From Porogramme epimiltina (lineage: Eukaryota > Basidiomycota > Agaricomycetes > Polyporales > Polyporaceae), in the NCBI GenBank assembly GCA_900155495.1, contig FTLJ01000019.1, positions 1 to 37,503 of the forward strand: 37,503 nt of DNA, given 5' to 3'. Position 1 is the stretch's first letter, and every line of letters starts with the position of its first letter. The notes beneath the pieces are model-generated. The model was not told where the DNA came from and ran no database searches. It worked only from the letters and a program-made list of their open reading frames with translations. Made by a program: the position numbers and the translations under genes. Of this stretch, positions 1-10,047 are shown piece by piece.

Positions 1-1235
1 GGCATGCGGCACGTGCGTGGGGCCCCGCGGGGGCGGGGTCGCGCGAGGGTGGGGGTGGGGGGAAGCGGAGGGGGCGGAAGGGGCGGAGAGCGTCGAAGGC
101 GGGGCAGCTGACGGCTGCGTGGGTCCGCGCGGGGCTTCTTGCGCGGGGAGCGCGCCCGCTGCTCCTGCGTGTCGCCTACTGCGCCCGCGCGCGGGTGCGG
201 GTGGGGGGCGCCGTACACGTACGAGCGTACGTACGTACGCGAAGGCGGGCCACCGTGGGCGTGGATGCGGCGCGGGGGGTGGTGTGGTGGTGGTGGTGCG
301 GCGCGCGGGCGGGCGCCACGGGAGGGCACCGTGGATGTCTGCGCTGTTCCAGATCTCGGGTGGGGGAGTGCGCCCCCGCGTTGTGTTGCGCTGTGTTGTT
401 CGCTCTGCGCCGGGTCCGTTTCTAGACGCGGGGGATCGGTGGGGCTCCCACTTGGCGCGGACGCGGGCTCGCGCCGGTCCTTCCTATGCCCTCTCTCTCC
501 TTTGCTTCTCTTGTGTGTATCATTAGCATTTAGATCGGCGTGCGCGTGTATGTGTAGTTGGTTGTACGTGCTTCTTGCTGTTGGTGTATGTACATACGTC
601 GTTGCCCGGCTGTCGAGTCGATACGTACCGTGTGGTTTAATGTCAGCGCTCTTGCGAGGCGTACTTACGTCGACGGAGTCGTGTGCGCGGGCCGAGGAGG
701 CCTAGGATCTGGGGGGGCGTGGGCGTGGGCGGGAGCGGGGGCGGTTGCGGACGAGCTTGTGGTAGAGCTCGCTTCGGCCGCCATCAGCCTTCGACCGCCG
801 CCACCCGGGAACTCACTGCACGCCCGAGAAGGCAGGCGGACTGCTGTGTAAACTTGATGGGACGCTGGGAGATGCCGCCGCTCAGCGTGGGGCGTGGCAG
901 CCTCTATACACTCGCGGCAGACGTCCCCGGCGGACGCGCGCGCGCGTGTGCGCCGCGTACGTGTAAGATGTCAGGGACGCCGGAAGTGAGTTCGCGCGCG
1001 CGCGCGAGGAGCGACGGGCGCGAAGGAGGGAAGGAGGGAAGCATGGGTGGGCCCGGCGAGGGGTGCCGGGCGAAGGGAGGGAGGGAGGCTGGGGAGTTCG
1101 AGGAAGGTTCTGCGCGCGGGTGGGTCGGGGGTCTCGCCGGTGAGAAGGGAACGTCCGTCAGGGACGCGATGCGATGCCGTGGAACGTACGCTCCTGGAGT
1201 ATATCGGGACGCGGTCGTGTTCGAGGGCGGATGAT
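1..1235. other. GC-rich gene-free stretch
   Basis: No protein family can be recognised in any frame here. The open frames are long only because the DNA is GC-rich, and their translations are Gly/Arg/Ala-rich without domains. Simple-sequence patches are visible: a run of CGTA-type repeats near 211-241, purine tracts of the GGGAGG type near 1025-1085, and GC-alternating tracts near 930-1005. It may hold the upstream region of a gene lying left of the window. Confidence 0.6.
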
Positions 1236-1687
1236 GGAATCGCGCTCGCGAGGCCCGAAGTGTGGATGCACTGCGTTGTGTTGCGCTCGCTCACACCGCC
1301 TGCGAGGATGTCCTCTTTCTGTCTGGATGAGAGGGCACGAGTGTGTGGCACTGGACGCACGGCGATTTGCCGTTGATGACTACAAGATCGTTCGCAGCTG
1401 ATGTAGCGCTCGCAACGACTCTACACAGACCGTCGAAGTCGATATCGTGATGCACGATAGTGTTGCTAGCCAAGAATGGTGTCACTCTCATTCGCTTCGA
1501 CAGTTTGTGCGTGCATACCTGCGCATTTGCCCCCTCAATGTTCTCGTGTGACTGTGATCGCTGACGTTCAAGTCTGTGTTACACATCCTGGGGGCTATGA
1601 CCGACAACACTATCTACGTTCTATACTTATTGCATTGGTACTGGCCGCCACATCAGCGACGAGCTCAGGGATGCATAATCTCGATTA

Positions 1688-3306
1688 CTACCTAGCGATA
1701 CTTCGACGATATTCCGTTGTTGTATCATCCATTAGTTCTTCCAGTTCTTCTCGATCGTCTACCCGAATAGTTAGACAAGGCTCTGAGAAAAGCATGAAAC
1801 AACTTACCAGCATCGTTCCGTCGCTGCATTTCATCGGCAATCCTGATATCGATATACGCGCGAAGCTTCTTGCGGAAGTCGTCCTTGACAGCCGCATTGT
1901 CGGGGAAATCGGGGCACATCCATGCGGTCGTCTGGCCGTGTGTTCCATGAGTGTAGATCTCTACTTGCATTTGCTCTCGGTAGGCGGCAAAGTAAAGATC
2001 GCAGAACGCGCATGACAGCTTCGAAACTCCGATGTAGGGTAGCATCGGACGCCCCAGCTGTCCGAGATAGCACAGCAAGGCGCATTCGCAGTGAACACGT
2101 TTCGCTTGGGCTGTAGCTTGGGCTGTAGGAGAATGGTCAATAGGTGAGGCTCAATAGAAGTATGGATCGTCAACGTACTTCTCTTGGACGCTCTCTCAAC
2201 TTCGCCAACAAATTGATCCAGTTGCTCGAAGTTGCCCTCATTGTAACCAAATGCTGTTAACGTGCTCTCGATGTTTTCTGCCGTGAGTTTCGTGACGTAT
2301 GACTTGCTCTTGAAAGTATCATGAAGAGGGTGGATAAGAACGCGGTCGCCAAACAAAAGAGAAAGGAAGGGTCTAGTGAGGATCTTGACCAGGCTCCGGT
2401 AGTCGGTGGCGACAAAGGTAAATTTGTTTAACCATCTGGACATGTTGGGTCGCTTACGAGGCACTTCAGGGGCCATTCGACGCTCAGTGTACGCTATAAC
2501 AGAGCAACGATTAGACACAATACAGGAATTAACCGGGAAGGATACACACCGTAGACGAAGCGATCGAAGTCGGCCATGTCGCTCTTGAGCTTACGGGCAA
2601 CAACTACGATCGCCATAGATGTCATGGATAGCCTCCTGAAGTCCAGTTGCGAACCCGCCTTGACGCACTCCATGATACCCTCAACAAAGGAATTGAGTTT
2701 CGGGAAGTGCCCATGTACCCTCGAAGAGCTTTGAAGGTCCCTTAAAGCTTTTCGTTCACCTTGAGATAGATCTTGTCGTGTGCTTGCAGGAGCGCCGCTG
2801 ATGCAAGCAGCGAGGTGCTGTAGTGTGTCCGTCCAATAATGCTTTTCGAGCCGTGCGCGTATACGTTCGATGGAGTACTCGTATAGTTCATGGTGGAGTT
2901 TGCGCAGAGATAGAAGGGCGGGCTCTGTGGCGTCACGGTTGCGAACACCAGGATCTTCGGCGATAGCGTCAAGAATAGCAGCGCGATTAGGCGAGGCGGT
3001 TATGATGGCCCGAATGTCAACGAGCGAGGTGCAAATCTTGTTGAGGTGAATAACAACCTTGGGAGGGAGCTCTGGGTCTCCCGCGACGTATAGCTCGATG
3101 TGACCGCGAAAGTCCAGAGTAGCTCCGAGGGCGACGACTTGATCCCTGCTAGCGGGCTGGTAGACGATGAGTCGAGCGAGGGCATCTAGGATTTCAGATC
3201 GGATGTCTGTGGTGTTTTCAGCAGAATTTCGGCTCGCTTCTGGACAGACCTCGTGGATGGCTGAAGCAAAAGCGCAGAGGTGGTCGGGATCACTGAGGTG
3301 ATCCAT
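1688..3306 (-). CDS. OTT_1508-like nucleic-acid/nucleotide deaminase, paralogue A
   Basis: Predicted zinc-dependent deaminase of the cytidine-deaminase fold, matching the fungal OTT_1508-like family (Pfam OTT_1508_deam). Minus-strand exons are 3306-2550, 2493-2179, 2122-1808 and 1758-1688, giving 485 aa; introns are 56, 56 and 49 nt. The zinc site is visible as HCE (His368, Glu370) and SCAFC (Cys395, Cys398), followed by the family's THGTHG...W..P segment. Residues 1-250 form a helical N-terminal region without a known domain and 255-357 a second conserved block (RWLNKFTFVATDYRSL). The C terminus is acidic. A 12-bp duplication at the third exon start creates two in-frame acceptors (2123 and 2111). 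The start is the first ATG, in the position shared by all three paralogues. The natural substrate is unknown; the family is related to bacterial toxin deaminases. Nothing indicates decay. Confidence 0.88.
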
Positions 3307-3496
3307 ATAGTGGATTCAGGAGAACCACTGGCGTCTATCAGTTGGACTGTGCCCTCGGCGGACACTGACCTCGGCTCTCCGCCCGAGAGCTCACTCCACC
3401 TCTAGTCGGGAGGAAAGAAAAAGACTGGCTACGGTATGTCCTATTTTTAAAGATTCCGCCAGTCTATTGAATACTGAGCGTATTTCAAGCGTTCAG

Positions 3497-3511
3497 GCAT
3501 GTCGAACATGC
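3497..3511. promoter_or_regulatory. Promoter palindrome upstream of deaminase A
   Basis: GCATGT-CGA-ACATGC, a 6-bp inverted repeat with a 3-bp spacer, about 190 bp upstream of the start codon of deaminase A. It is the degraded counterpart of a longer palindrome in front of copy B. It has the form of a dimeric transcription-factor site, but no factor is known. Confidence 0.35.
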
Positions 3512-4071
3512 ATAATGAGTCACCTTGGGGTAGAGTCGGGTGTTGGAAGAGTCGCGCTCGTAGGGCCCAAGCCGTAGCTGCACTGCGCTGTCTTGCGTTC
3601 GCTGCTGCCCGCGAGGACGCCTTTTTCTTGCTGGATCAGAGGACACGACTGTGCGGTAGGCCCGGGAGCGCACCGCGATTTGCCTTTGGATGCTGATGGG
3701 AGACTACAAAATCGTCCGCAGCTGTCGTGTCATGTGGCGCCTCGTGGCGCTCACAACGACCGTCTATACCGACCGTCGAAGTCGATATTGTGATTCCCGA
3801 CAGTGCTGCTAACCAAGGATGGTGATACCCTCATTCGCTTCGACAGTTTCTGCGTACGTACCTGCACATTCACTCGGGCCCAATGATTTCCGAGCGCGAC
3901 TGTGATCGCTAATGGTTTAAAAAAGGTTCAAGGCTGCAGTGCACATCCTGGGGGTCATGACCGTACGATACAACGTCATCGGCATTCTATATCTGCCACA
4001 TTGGTACCGACTGCCACAGCAGGGACGAGCTCAGGGATGCATAATCCCGATGATTATTAGCTAGCCATATT

Positions 4072-5696
4072 TTATTTACGAACTCGTGCTATTGCTTTAC
4101 CCACTAGAATTTTCAGTTTTTCTCGAACGTCTACCGGAGTAGTTAGACAATGCTCTGATAAAAGCATAAAACAACTTGCCGGAATCGTCTGAGGCCGTAG
4201 TACTCTGAGAAGTCATCGACAACCTCCGTAACCTTTCTTCAGTAACCCTAAGCTTGATGTATGCGCAAAGCTTCTTGCAGAAGTCGTCCTTGACGGCTGC
4301 ATTGTCGGGGAAATCGGGGCACATCCATGCGGTCGTCTGGCCGTGTGTTCCGTGGGTGTAAACGTCAACTTTCATTTGGTCCCGGTATGCAGCAAAGTAC
4401 AGATCGCAGAACGCGCACGACAGCTTCGAAACTCCGATATAGGGTAACATCGGACGTCCCAGCTGTCCGAGATGGCATAGCAAGGCGCATTCACAGTGAA
4501 CGTGTTTCGCTTGGGCTGCAGGAGAATAGTCAATAGGTGAGGCTTGATAGAAGTATGGATCGCTGGCATACTGCGCTTGGATGCGATCTCAACTTCGCCA
4601 ACAAATTGATCCAGTTGCTTGAAGTTGTCCTCATTGTAACCTAACGCTGCTAACGTGCTCTCGATGCCCTCTGCTGCGAGTTCCGTGACGTATGACTTGC
4701 TCTTGAGAGTATCATGAAGAGGGCGGACAAGAACACGGTCGCCAAACAAAAGAGAAAGGGAGGGACCAGTGAGGATCTGGACTAGGCTCCGGTAGTCGGT
4801 GGCGACAAAGGTAACTTTGTTCAACCATCTGAACAGGTTGGGTCGCTTACTAGGTTTCTTTGGATCCATTCGACGCTCAGTGTACGCTATAACAGAGCAA
4901 CGGTTAAACGCAATAAAATGATTGACCGGGAAGGATACATACCGTAGACGAAGCGATCGAAGTTGGCCATGTCGCTCTTGAGATCACGGGCAACAACTAC
5001 GATCGCCATAGATACTATAGATAGCGTCTCGATGTCCATATGCGAACCCGCCTTGACGCACTCCACGAGACCCTTGACCAAGTCATCGAGTTCCGGGAAG
5101 TGCTCACGTACACTCGAAGAGCTTTGAAGGTCCTTTAAAGCGGCTCGTTCGCCTTGAGATAGATCTTGTCGCGTGTCTGCAGGGGCGCCACTGATGCAAG
5201 CAGCGAGGTGCTGTAGCTTGTCCTTCCACTGGAGCTTTTCGAGCCGGGCACGTATGCGTTCGATGGAGTGCTCGTACAGTTCATGGTGGAGTTTGTGGAG
5301 AGATACGAGGGCAGGCTCTGTGGTGTCGCTGTGAACACCAGGATCTTCGGCGATAGCGTCAAGAATAGCAGCGCGATTAGGCGAGGCGTTTATGATGGCC
5401 CGAATGTCGATGAGCGAGGAGCAAATTTTGTTGAGATGAGAAACGATCCTGGGAGGGAGCTCTGGGTCTCCCGCGACGTATAGTTCGATGTGGCCGTGAA
5501 AGTCCAGAGTGGCACCGAGAGCGACGACTTGATCCCTGCTAGTGGGCTGGTAGGCGATGAGTCGAGCGAGGGCATCTAGGACTTCAGATCGGATGTCTGT
5601 GGTGTTTTCAGCAGAATTTCGGCGAGCCTCTGGGCAGACCTCGTGGATGGCTGAAGCAAAAGCGCAGAGGTGGTCGGGATCACTAAGGTGATCCAT
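4072..5696 (-). CDS. OTT_1508-like nucleic-acid/nucleotide deaminase, paralogue B
   Basis: Tandem duplicate of the gene at 1688-3306, roughly 85% identical in the first exon by eye. Exons are 5696-4943, 4886-4572, 4515-4180 and 4130-4072, giving 487 aa. The zinc-site residues are intact: His363 and Glu365 in HCE, and Cys390 and Cys393 in SCAFC. Compared with A it lacks one codon in exon 1 and has an insertion before intron 3 (about seven residues, rich in Ser/Thr). Intron 3 begins with GC instead of GT, at the position where A has GT; the branch site CTAAC and the 49-nt length are conserved, so a GC-AG intron is likely. If it is not removed, an alternative 27-codon tail is read. Both copies appear functional. 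Cellular role and substrate are not shown by the sequence. Confidence 0.86.
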
Positions 5697-5887
5697 ATAG
5701 TGGATTCAGGAGAACTGGCACTGGCGGCGTCTATCAGCTGGACTCTGCCCTCGGTGGACACTGACCTCGGCTCTCCGCCGGAGGGCTCACTCCACCTCTA
5801 GTCGGGAGGAAAGAAAAAGACAGGCTACGGTATGTCCTATTTTTAAAGATTCCGCCAGTCTATTGAACACCGCGCGTCTTCAAGCGC

Positions 5888-5910
5888 TCATGCATGTCGA
5901 ACATGCATGA
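5888..5910. promoter_or_regulatory. Promoter palindrome upstream of deaminase B
   Basis: TCATGCATGT-CGA-ACATGCATGA: perfect 10-bp arms around a 3-bp spacer, about 190 bp upstream of the start codon of deaminase B and at the upstream end of the duplicated unit. The core (GCATGT/ACATGC) is kept in copy A. It could be a regulatory site or a relic of the duplication junction. Confidence 0.4.
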
Positions 5911-5912
5911 CG

Positions 5913-7423
5913 TGTAACCCGTCGACGTGCCATACCAACAACTGATCCCATTTCTGGTTAAGACTTGGCATGGACGCCTAGATTGTGGTCCCAGAGGGCC
6001 GACCATATGGGAGATATAAAGTCAAAGTAAGCAGCAGGACACAGCTTGCTTGGGTACCAAACGCAAAAGTACCCATGGCGAATGTGGATGTTTGACGATG
6101 CATGTATACACGACGGTGGATGCGTATAAGGGGAGGGCGTGAAGAAATAGAGCGACTGTGCGCAAGTTTGTATGTGCGCGGGTTGAGAAGAGACAGTAGC
6201 TGCGAGCTGGGGAGTTACTATGATGAAGGCGAGCGGATCGTAGGGGCAAGGATGAAGGCTACGTAGTGCCTAGGTGGGGAAAAGGAGGACAGAAGCGCGT
6301 GCGGGCGCGAGGTGGTAGGCAGGGGGGGCACTGGGGGGCGCCGCAGGGCCGATGTCGAGGAGTGTGTCGATGGTGATGGTGGCGACGAATATATAGAGCC
6401 CGTGGGCCAAGTGTGCGAGGCCCTTCTGGCCGCAGGCCGGTCGATCGCGAAGGGGCGACGTGGGCAGTGAATCTGCTCGGCTCGCTGAATTTCATGTGTA
6501 AGGTGTAGAGAAGCCGGATGGGCGAGACATCTGGGCGGCCACACGACCAGTTGCAGTTCGGGGTTCTGACGTGACGACCGGGCGGTACGGGACGGATGTG
6601 CAGAGGTGGGAGTGGGTGAATCGGGCTGAGACGTGCGAGAGAGGCGGTAGAACGCACAACGTTTTGCCCTGCGGATTAAGTCAGCTCCAGCTTGCCGGAC
6701 TGCGAGGGGCTCTCCCCTGCTCCGAGAGGGGCGGTGACACTCCTGGTGGCGAACACGGCTGAGATTGCGCGGAGCTGCTTGGTGCCACAGACGCTGTATG
6801 TGATGATGTCGAGCACGAGCACGGGGTCATTGTATACACTGAAGGTTGTGGGGAGGATATGACGGGTCTTGGTAAGAGGATTTATGTGCTAGCACGAGGA
6901 AGCACAGCAACGCGCACTGTATGAGGGATAGGTTATGAGAGAAGCTATGCCTCGCCAACCCACAAGCCCAACACAAGGACGGTGAAGTTTCTCCTCAAAT
7001 CCGGCGAGTGGCTTACGATGAACGAGGTAGGACTGCTCGTCGTGCGCCTCGAACATCCGTGGTCTCGAATTCTACAGCAGCTAGCCCACTGCGGCTCGTG
7101 AGCTCGACGACGACCGGCGCTCGTAAGTGGTAGTCACTCACCTGTTCCTCCTTCTACGTCTTTTGACATCTTGTGTCGGTCACTGATGCAAGCTGATGGA
7201 GTGGACCGACTCGGATGATAGCATTACCGCGCGCACACATCGAATTACCGCGCTCGAGCATATATCGTAAACTACCCACCACACCCCCCTGCATCCCTGC
7301 CTCTCCCGCTCCTCTACGCCCGGTTAATGGTGTGTCGGCTTCTTCCCTGTAGGCGCTGTATCAGCATCTCCGTCCCTGGCGCGCTTGTGCGAGGAAACGA
7401 ACACGAGAGGGAAGCGGGGCGGA
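5913..7423. other. Intergenic region, no gene recognised
   Basis: About 1.5 kb between the 5' side of deaminase B and the 3' end of the ferredoxin gene. Short open frames exist on both strands, but none shows a domain, plausible intron pattern or codon bias. I see no transposon ends or RNA gene. It may include the distal promoter of the deaminase copies. Confidence 0.5.
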
Positions 7424-8264
7424 CTACGCACCGTCGACGAACATGTTGCGCGTCGCTGCGGGAAGCGTCGCGGTCATCCCGTCGAGCGCGCGCGTGAGGC
7501 GCACTTGGCACCCGAGGCGCGAGGTGTCTGTGAGGCCGAAGGCCATGTCGAGCATGTCGTTCTCGTCGTCCTGTCCGCCCGGGAACGGGTCCTTGTTAGG
7601 GCGGGGCGGGGTGGAGATGGGGAGGGGGGGCGCGTACCTCGGGTTCTGGGAGCTGCTCGTAGGACTCGGGATCGAGGATGATGTGACACGTTGAGCACGC
7701 TACGGAGCCCTCACATGCGCCTAGAGGTACGCGTCCGTGGTACGGGACAGGGTGAGGGCGCGAAATAGGCAGATGAGGGACGGGAGGCGGACCTTCTAGG
7801 TCAATGTCGTACTCGTGCGCGATGCTCAGGATGTCATCGCCCTCGTTTGCCTCGACGGTCCTGATGAGCGCGCCCTTGGAGTCTTTAAAGTGGACCTTGA
7901 TCCTGCACGCGCTTGGGCATGAGTACTGTCGCGGCGCGGACAAGCGAGCGGCACACGTACCCTGTCCCGGGTTCTGGGCGGTCGACGCCGCCATGCCTGG
8001 TCGCTGTCGGGTGTTGGGAGTAAGGGGGCGCAGCAGGACGGGCAGGGGCACGCGCAGCGCACCTGGTGACGCGTGGAAGAGGCGCTTTTGTTGGTTTTGG
8101 GGAGGGCGGGCCGCTCGAGAGGGCACGGGTGTGGGTCGGGAGAGGCGGAGGGGGCGGGAGTGGTAGGAACACGACGGGACGGCGAGGCGGGGTTTTGGAG
8201 CGGAGGAAGAGAGGTGTCTAGAGCAGGAGCGAGAAAGGGCCTGGGCCGTGACGAAGGCAGACAT
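7424..8264 (-). CDS. YAH1: Mitochondrial [2Fe-2S] ferredoxin (adrenodoxin/Yah1 type)
   Basis: Electron carrier of the mitochondrial matrix, needed for Fe-S cluster assembly (electrons to the Isu scaffold) and, in yeast, for heme A and coenzyme Q synthesis. Exons are 8264-7957, 7902-7793, 7720-7638 and 7570-7424; 215 aa. The first about 95 residues are Arg/Ser/Pro-rich without acidic residues, as expected of a matrix targeting sequence. The ferredoxin domain has [12 protein letters not shown] with Cys142, Cys148 and Cys151, and Cys188 in LGCQV, the full adrenodoxin ligand set, plus the conserved [16 protein letters not shown] and GMTATLP segments. The chosen ATG has a strong context (GCCACCATG). 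Intron 1 is placed at donor GTGTGC and acceptor GCAG (54 nt) because only this pair keeps phase; reading straight through is also open and would add 18 residues upstream of the domain. The intron placement is the least certain part. Confidence 0.93.
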
Positions 8265-10047
8265 GGTGGCGCCGCGGGCGGGGTCGGAGTGTGCGAGGGC
8301 GACGCGGGAATGGTAATGAGGAGGGGTAGAGTGGTGCGCCGGCGCAGAGATGGGGGCAGCGGGGGCGGGGACGAGGGCGGGGGCGAATGCAAGGCGAGAA
8401 CGAGTCGAGGACCGACTCCGCCGCACACTCCAGGGCGCGCGCTTGCGGCCGAGGAGAATCGTCAGCGGGCGAAAGATAGACGCCTTGTTATCTTATCTCC
8501 AAGTGACTCAGCGAGTAGGGTCAGCAATCGGGGTCGGGTCGAGACTGGAGAGAGCGGCCTTGTGCCGTGCCACACGGTGTATCCTTGGATTCGAACCGTC
8601 ACCGCCATGTCGCCGCTCTCCGTCGGACGGCCATCTCCGTCTCCCTCCTCGGACGCTTTGACGCGCTGCTGGGACGCACTCTAACTTGATGAATCACGGG
8701 CGCAGAGCGATGGCAGCGAGAAGAGACTCTAGGGGAGACAAGGTTTGATTGTGCGGGGTGGGCCGGAGCGTGCGCTCGAGCGGACGGACGCCGAGAGCGG
8801 GAAGGGCAATGCGGTTGCAGCGGCTACAGGCTACAGCTGGGAGCGGAGGCGGAGGCAGAGGCAGAGGCGGAGGCGGGACTCGGGAGAGATCGAGTGGGCT
8901 CGCTTCATTCTGCCCTTGCACTCGCACCCTCCTCTGACATTGCGGTTGCCGTCTTGTAGGTTGTGCGACTCTTCATCTCCGCCATACCTGTGCCCCAGAT
9001 GCGATCCTCCCCGCCCGACTGCCGCCCTCGACCCAGCTGCCCGTCGATGAAGGAGGCGAACAAGCCATAGCTCTCAGATCATCCTCTTACCTGCAGGCGA
9101 GGTGCCGCGGTCGTCCCAGGCGAGTCCCAGGAGCTGTCCGGTCATTGTGGCAGCGTGTCCGAGAATGGCCAGGCGTGGGCCGGACACGGGATGTCTATCT
9201 GGCACACGCTCCGGCGCGGTAACCGTCTGGTGCGCATTGGGTGCGCCCTCCGCGGCCGCCTATCCCGAAGGAAAGGCCTTGCCCAGCCTGATGCACGAAG
9301 CCCATCATCGAACGAACAACCATCGTTGGGTTTGACAGCCGCCAGCAACCGCCACCAGGCTTGCCGCCTCGCCGCTCGTCCCAACTCGCCCCAGTTCCCT
9401 CTCCGGCATCCCCATGGCCAGCCACCCTTCCTAAACTGCACCGCGCATTCCACACTCGCCGCGCAACGAGCATCGGAGGCCAAGACGGCGGTGGCGGTGG
9501 CGGCGAGGACGGGGTGTAGGCGGGAGACGGGAGGCAGGCAGACTGGGGCTGGCCGCTGGAGCCTGGAGGGACGCGACCGGTGATCAAAACAGATGGGCGG
9601 TATGTCGTGGACGCTGTCGCGTACGCGTACGACGCGGACCGGAACGCTTATTCAGCGTCTGATATGTCGCCGGGAACCCAAAAAGTCTATCCGCAATAAC
9701 GACCGGAATAAAAGCCGGGGTGCTAGGCCAAGGCCGGACAGAGACCGTCGTCGTCGGCGAGCGCACATTAATCGAGCGCATGCTCTTCCCCCACCCCTCC
9801 GGCCTCAACCCCGCCCGCATGCTCGAGCCCTCTTCCGCTTGACGCGCTCTCGCACGGTCCCCGTGCCCCTTGAGCTTCATCCCCGCAGTCGGAAGCCCTC
9901 CTTCTCTCTCTTCCTCCTTCCATCCCGGCGTCCTCCCCCGCCCGTCCCCCCTCTCAAAACCCTCGTCATGCTCCCCGGTACGTCTCCTCTCTCTCTCTCT
10001 CTCCTTCCGCCTCTGCGCCAACTCTAGTCCTTCCTTTTGTTCCAGCC
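8265..10047. other. Divergent intergenic region between ferredoxin and MFS genes
   Basis: About 1.8 kb serving as the promoter region for two divergent genes. No coding region is recognised. Visible items are a GA/GC-rich 6-bp repeat (GGAGGC/AGAGGC type) at about 8840-8875, the palindrome CGTACGCGTACG at 9620-9631, and a long pyrimidine-rich tract at 9895-10020 with a (TC)n run, typical of a fungal core promoter and 5' UTR in front of the plus-strand gene. Confidence 0.5.
8488..8510 (-). promoter_or_regulatory. Double GATA motif and bZIP-like site upstream of ferredoxin
   Basis: On the minus strand, about 225 bp upstream of the ferredoxin start codon, the sequence contains AGATAAGATAA (8498-8488), two overlapping GATA motifs. 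Next to it is a perfect palindromic TGACTCA (8504-8510), the AP-1/Gcn4-type core. Fungal iron-responsive GATA repressors (Urbs1, SreA) use paired or extended GATA sites, which would suit an Fe-S assembly gene. No binding evidence is available. Confidence 0.3.

Larger units (their letters stand above)
1236..3515 (-). repeat. Tandem duplication unit A (deaminase gene plus flanks)
   Basis: This segment is repeated in direct orientation at about 3548-5912. The similarity covers about 450 bp of 3' flank, the whole four-exon deaminase gene, and about 200 bp of promoter up to a palindrome near 3497-3511. The boundaries are read by eye from where the two copies stop resembling each other, so they are accurate only to some tens of bases. 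The coding parts are clearly closer than the 3' flanks. Confidence 0.85.
3548..5912 (-). repeat. Tandem duplication unit B (deaminase gene plus flanks)
   Basis: Second copy of the unit at 1236-3515, same orientation and separated from it by only about 30 bp. It holds the second deaminase gene (4072-5696), the matching promoter (5697-5910) and a diverged copy of the 3' flank (3548-4071). An unequal-crossover or replication-slip type duplication followed by substitution and small indels explains the layout. Confidence 0.85.

Noticed and set aside
17..1376. Several overlapping long open frames at the left end
   Set aside because: They are Gly/Arg/Ala-rich in all frames because of GC content, with no domain, intron pattern or codon bias.
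1758..1807. A 25-nt intron in deaminase A ending at TTCTCAG
   Set aside because: Too short for a fungal intron; a 49-nt intron with a CTAAC branch site and the same reading frame ends at GGGTAG, and its counterpart is present in copy B.
6022..6657. Pro/Arg/His-rich open frames on the minus strand
   Set aside because: Low-complexity composition and no recognisable family; treated as non-coding.
7903..7960. Reading the ferredoxin gene through without intron 1
   Set aside because: The frame stays open, but the added segment is Cys-rich and unlike Yah1; a 54-nt intron with GT-AG borders restores a family-like junction. Kept as an alternative only.
8580..8600. tRNA B-box-like sequence GGTTCGAATCC on the minus strand
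   Set aside because: The flanking bases do not form a T-stem and no A box or cloverleaf is found upstream; it is a chance match.
9142..10021. Open frames on both strands between ferredoxin and the MFS gene
   Set aside because: They overlap each other on opposite strands, are low in complexity and carry no motif; the region fits a divergent promoter.
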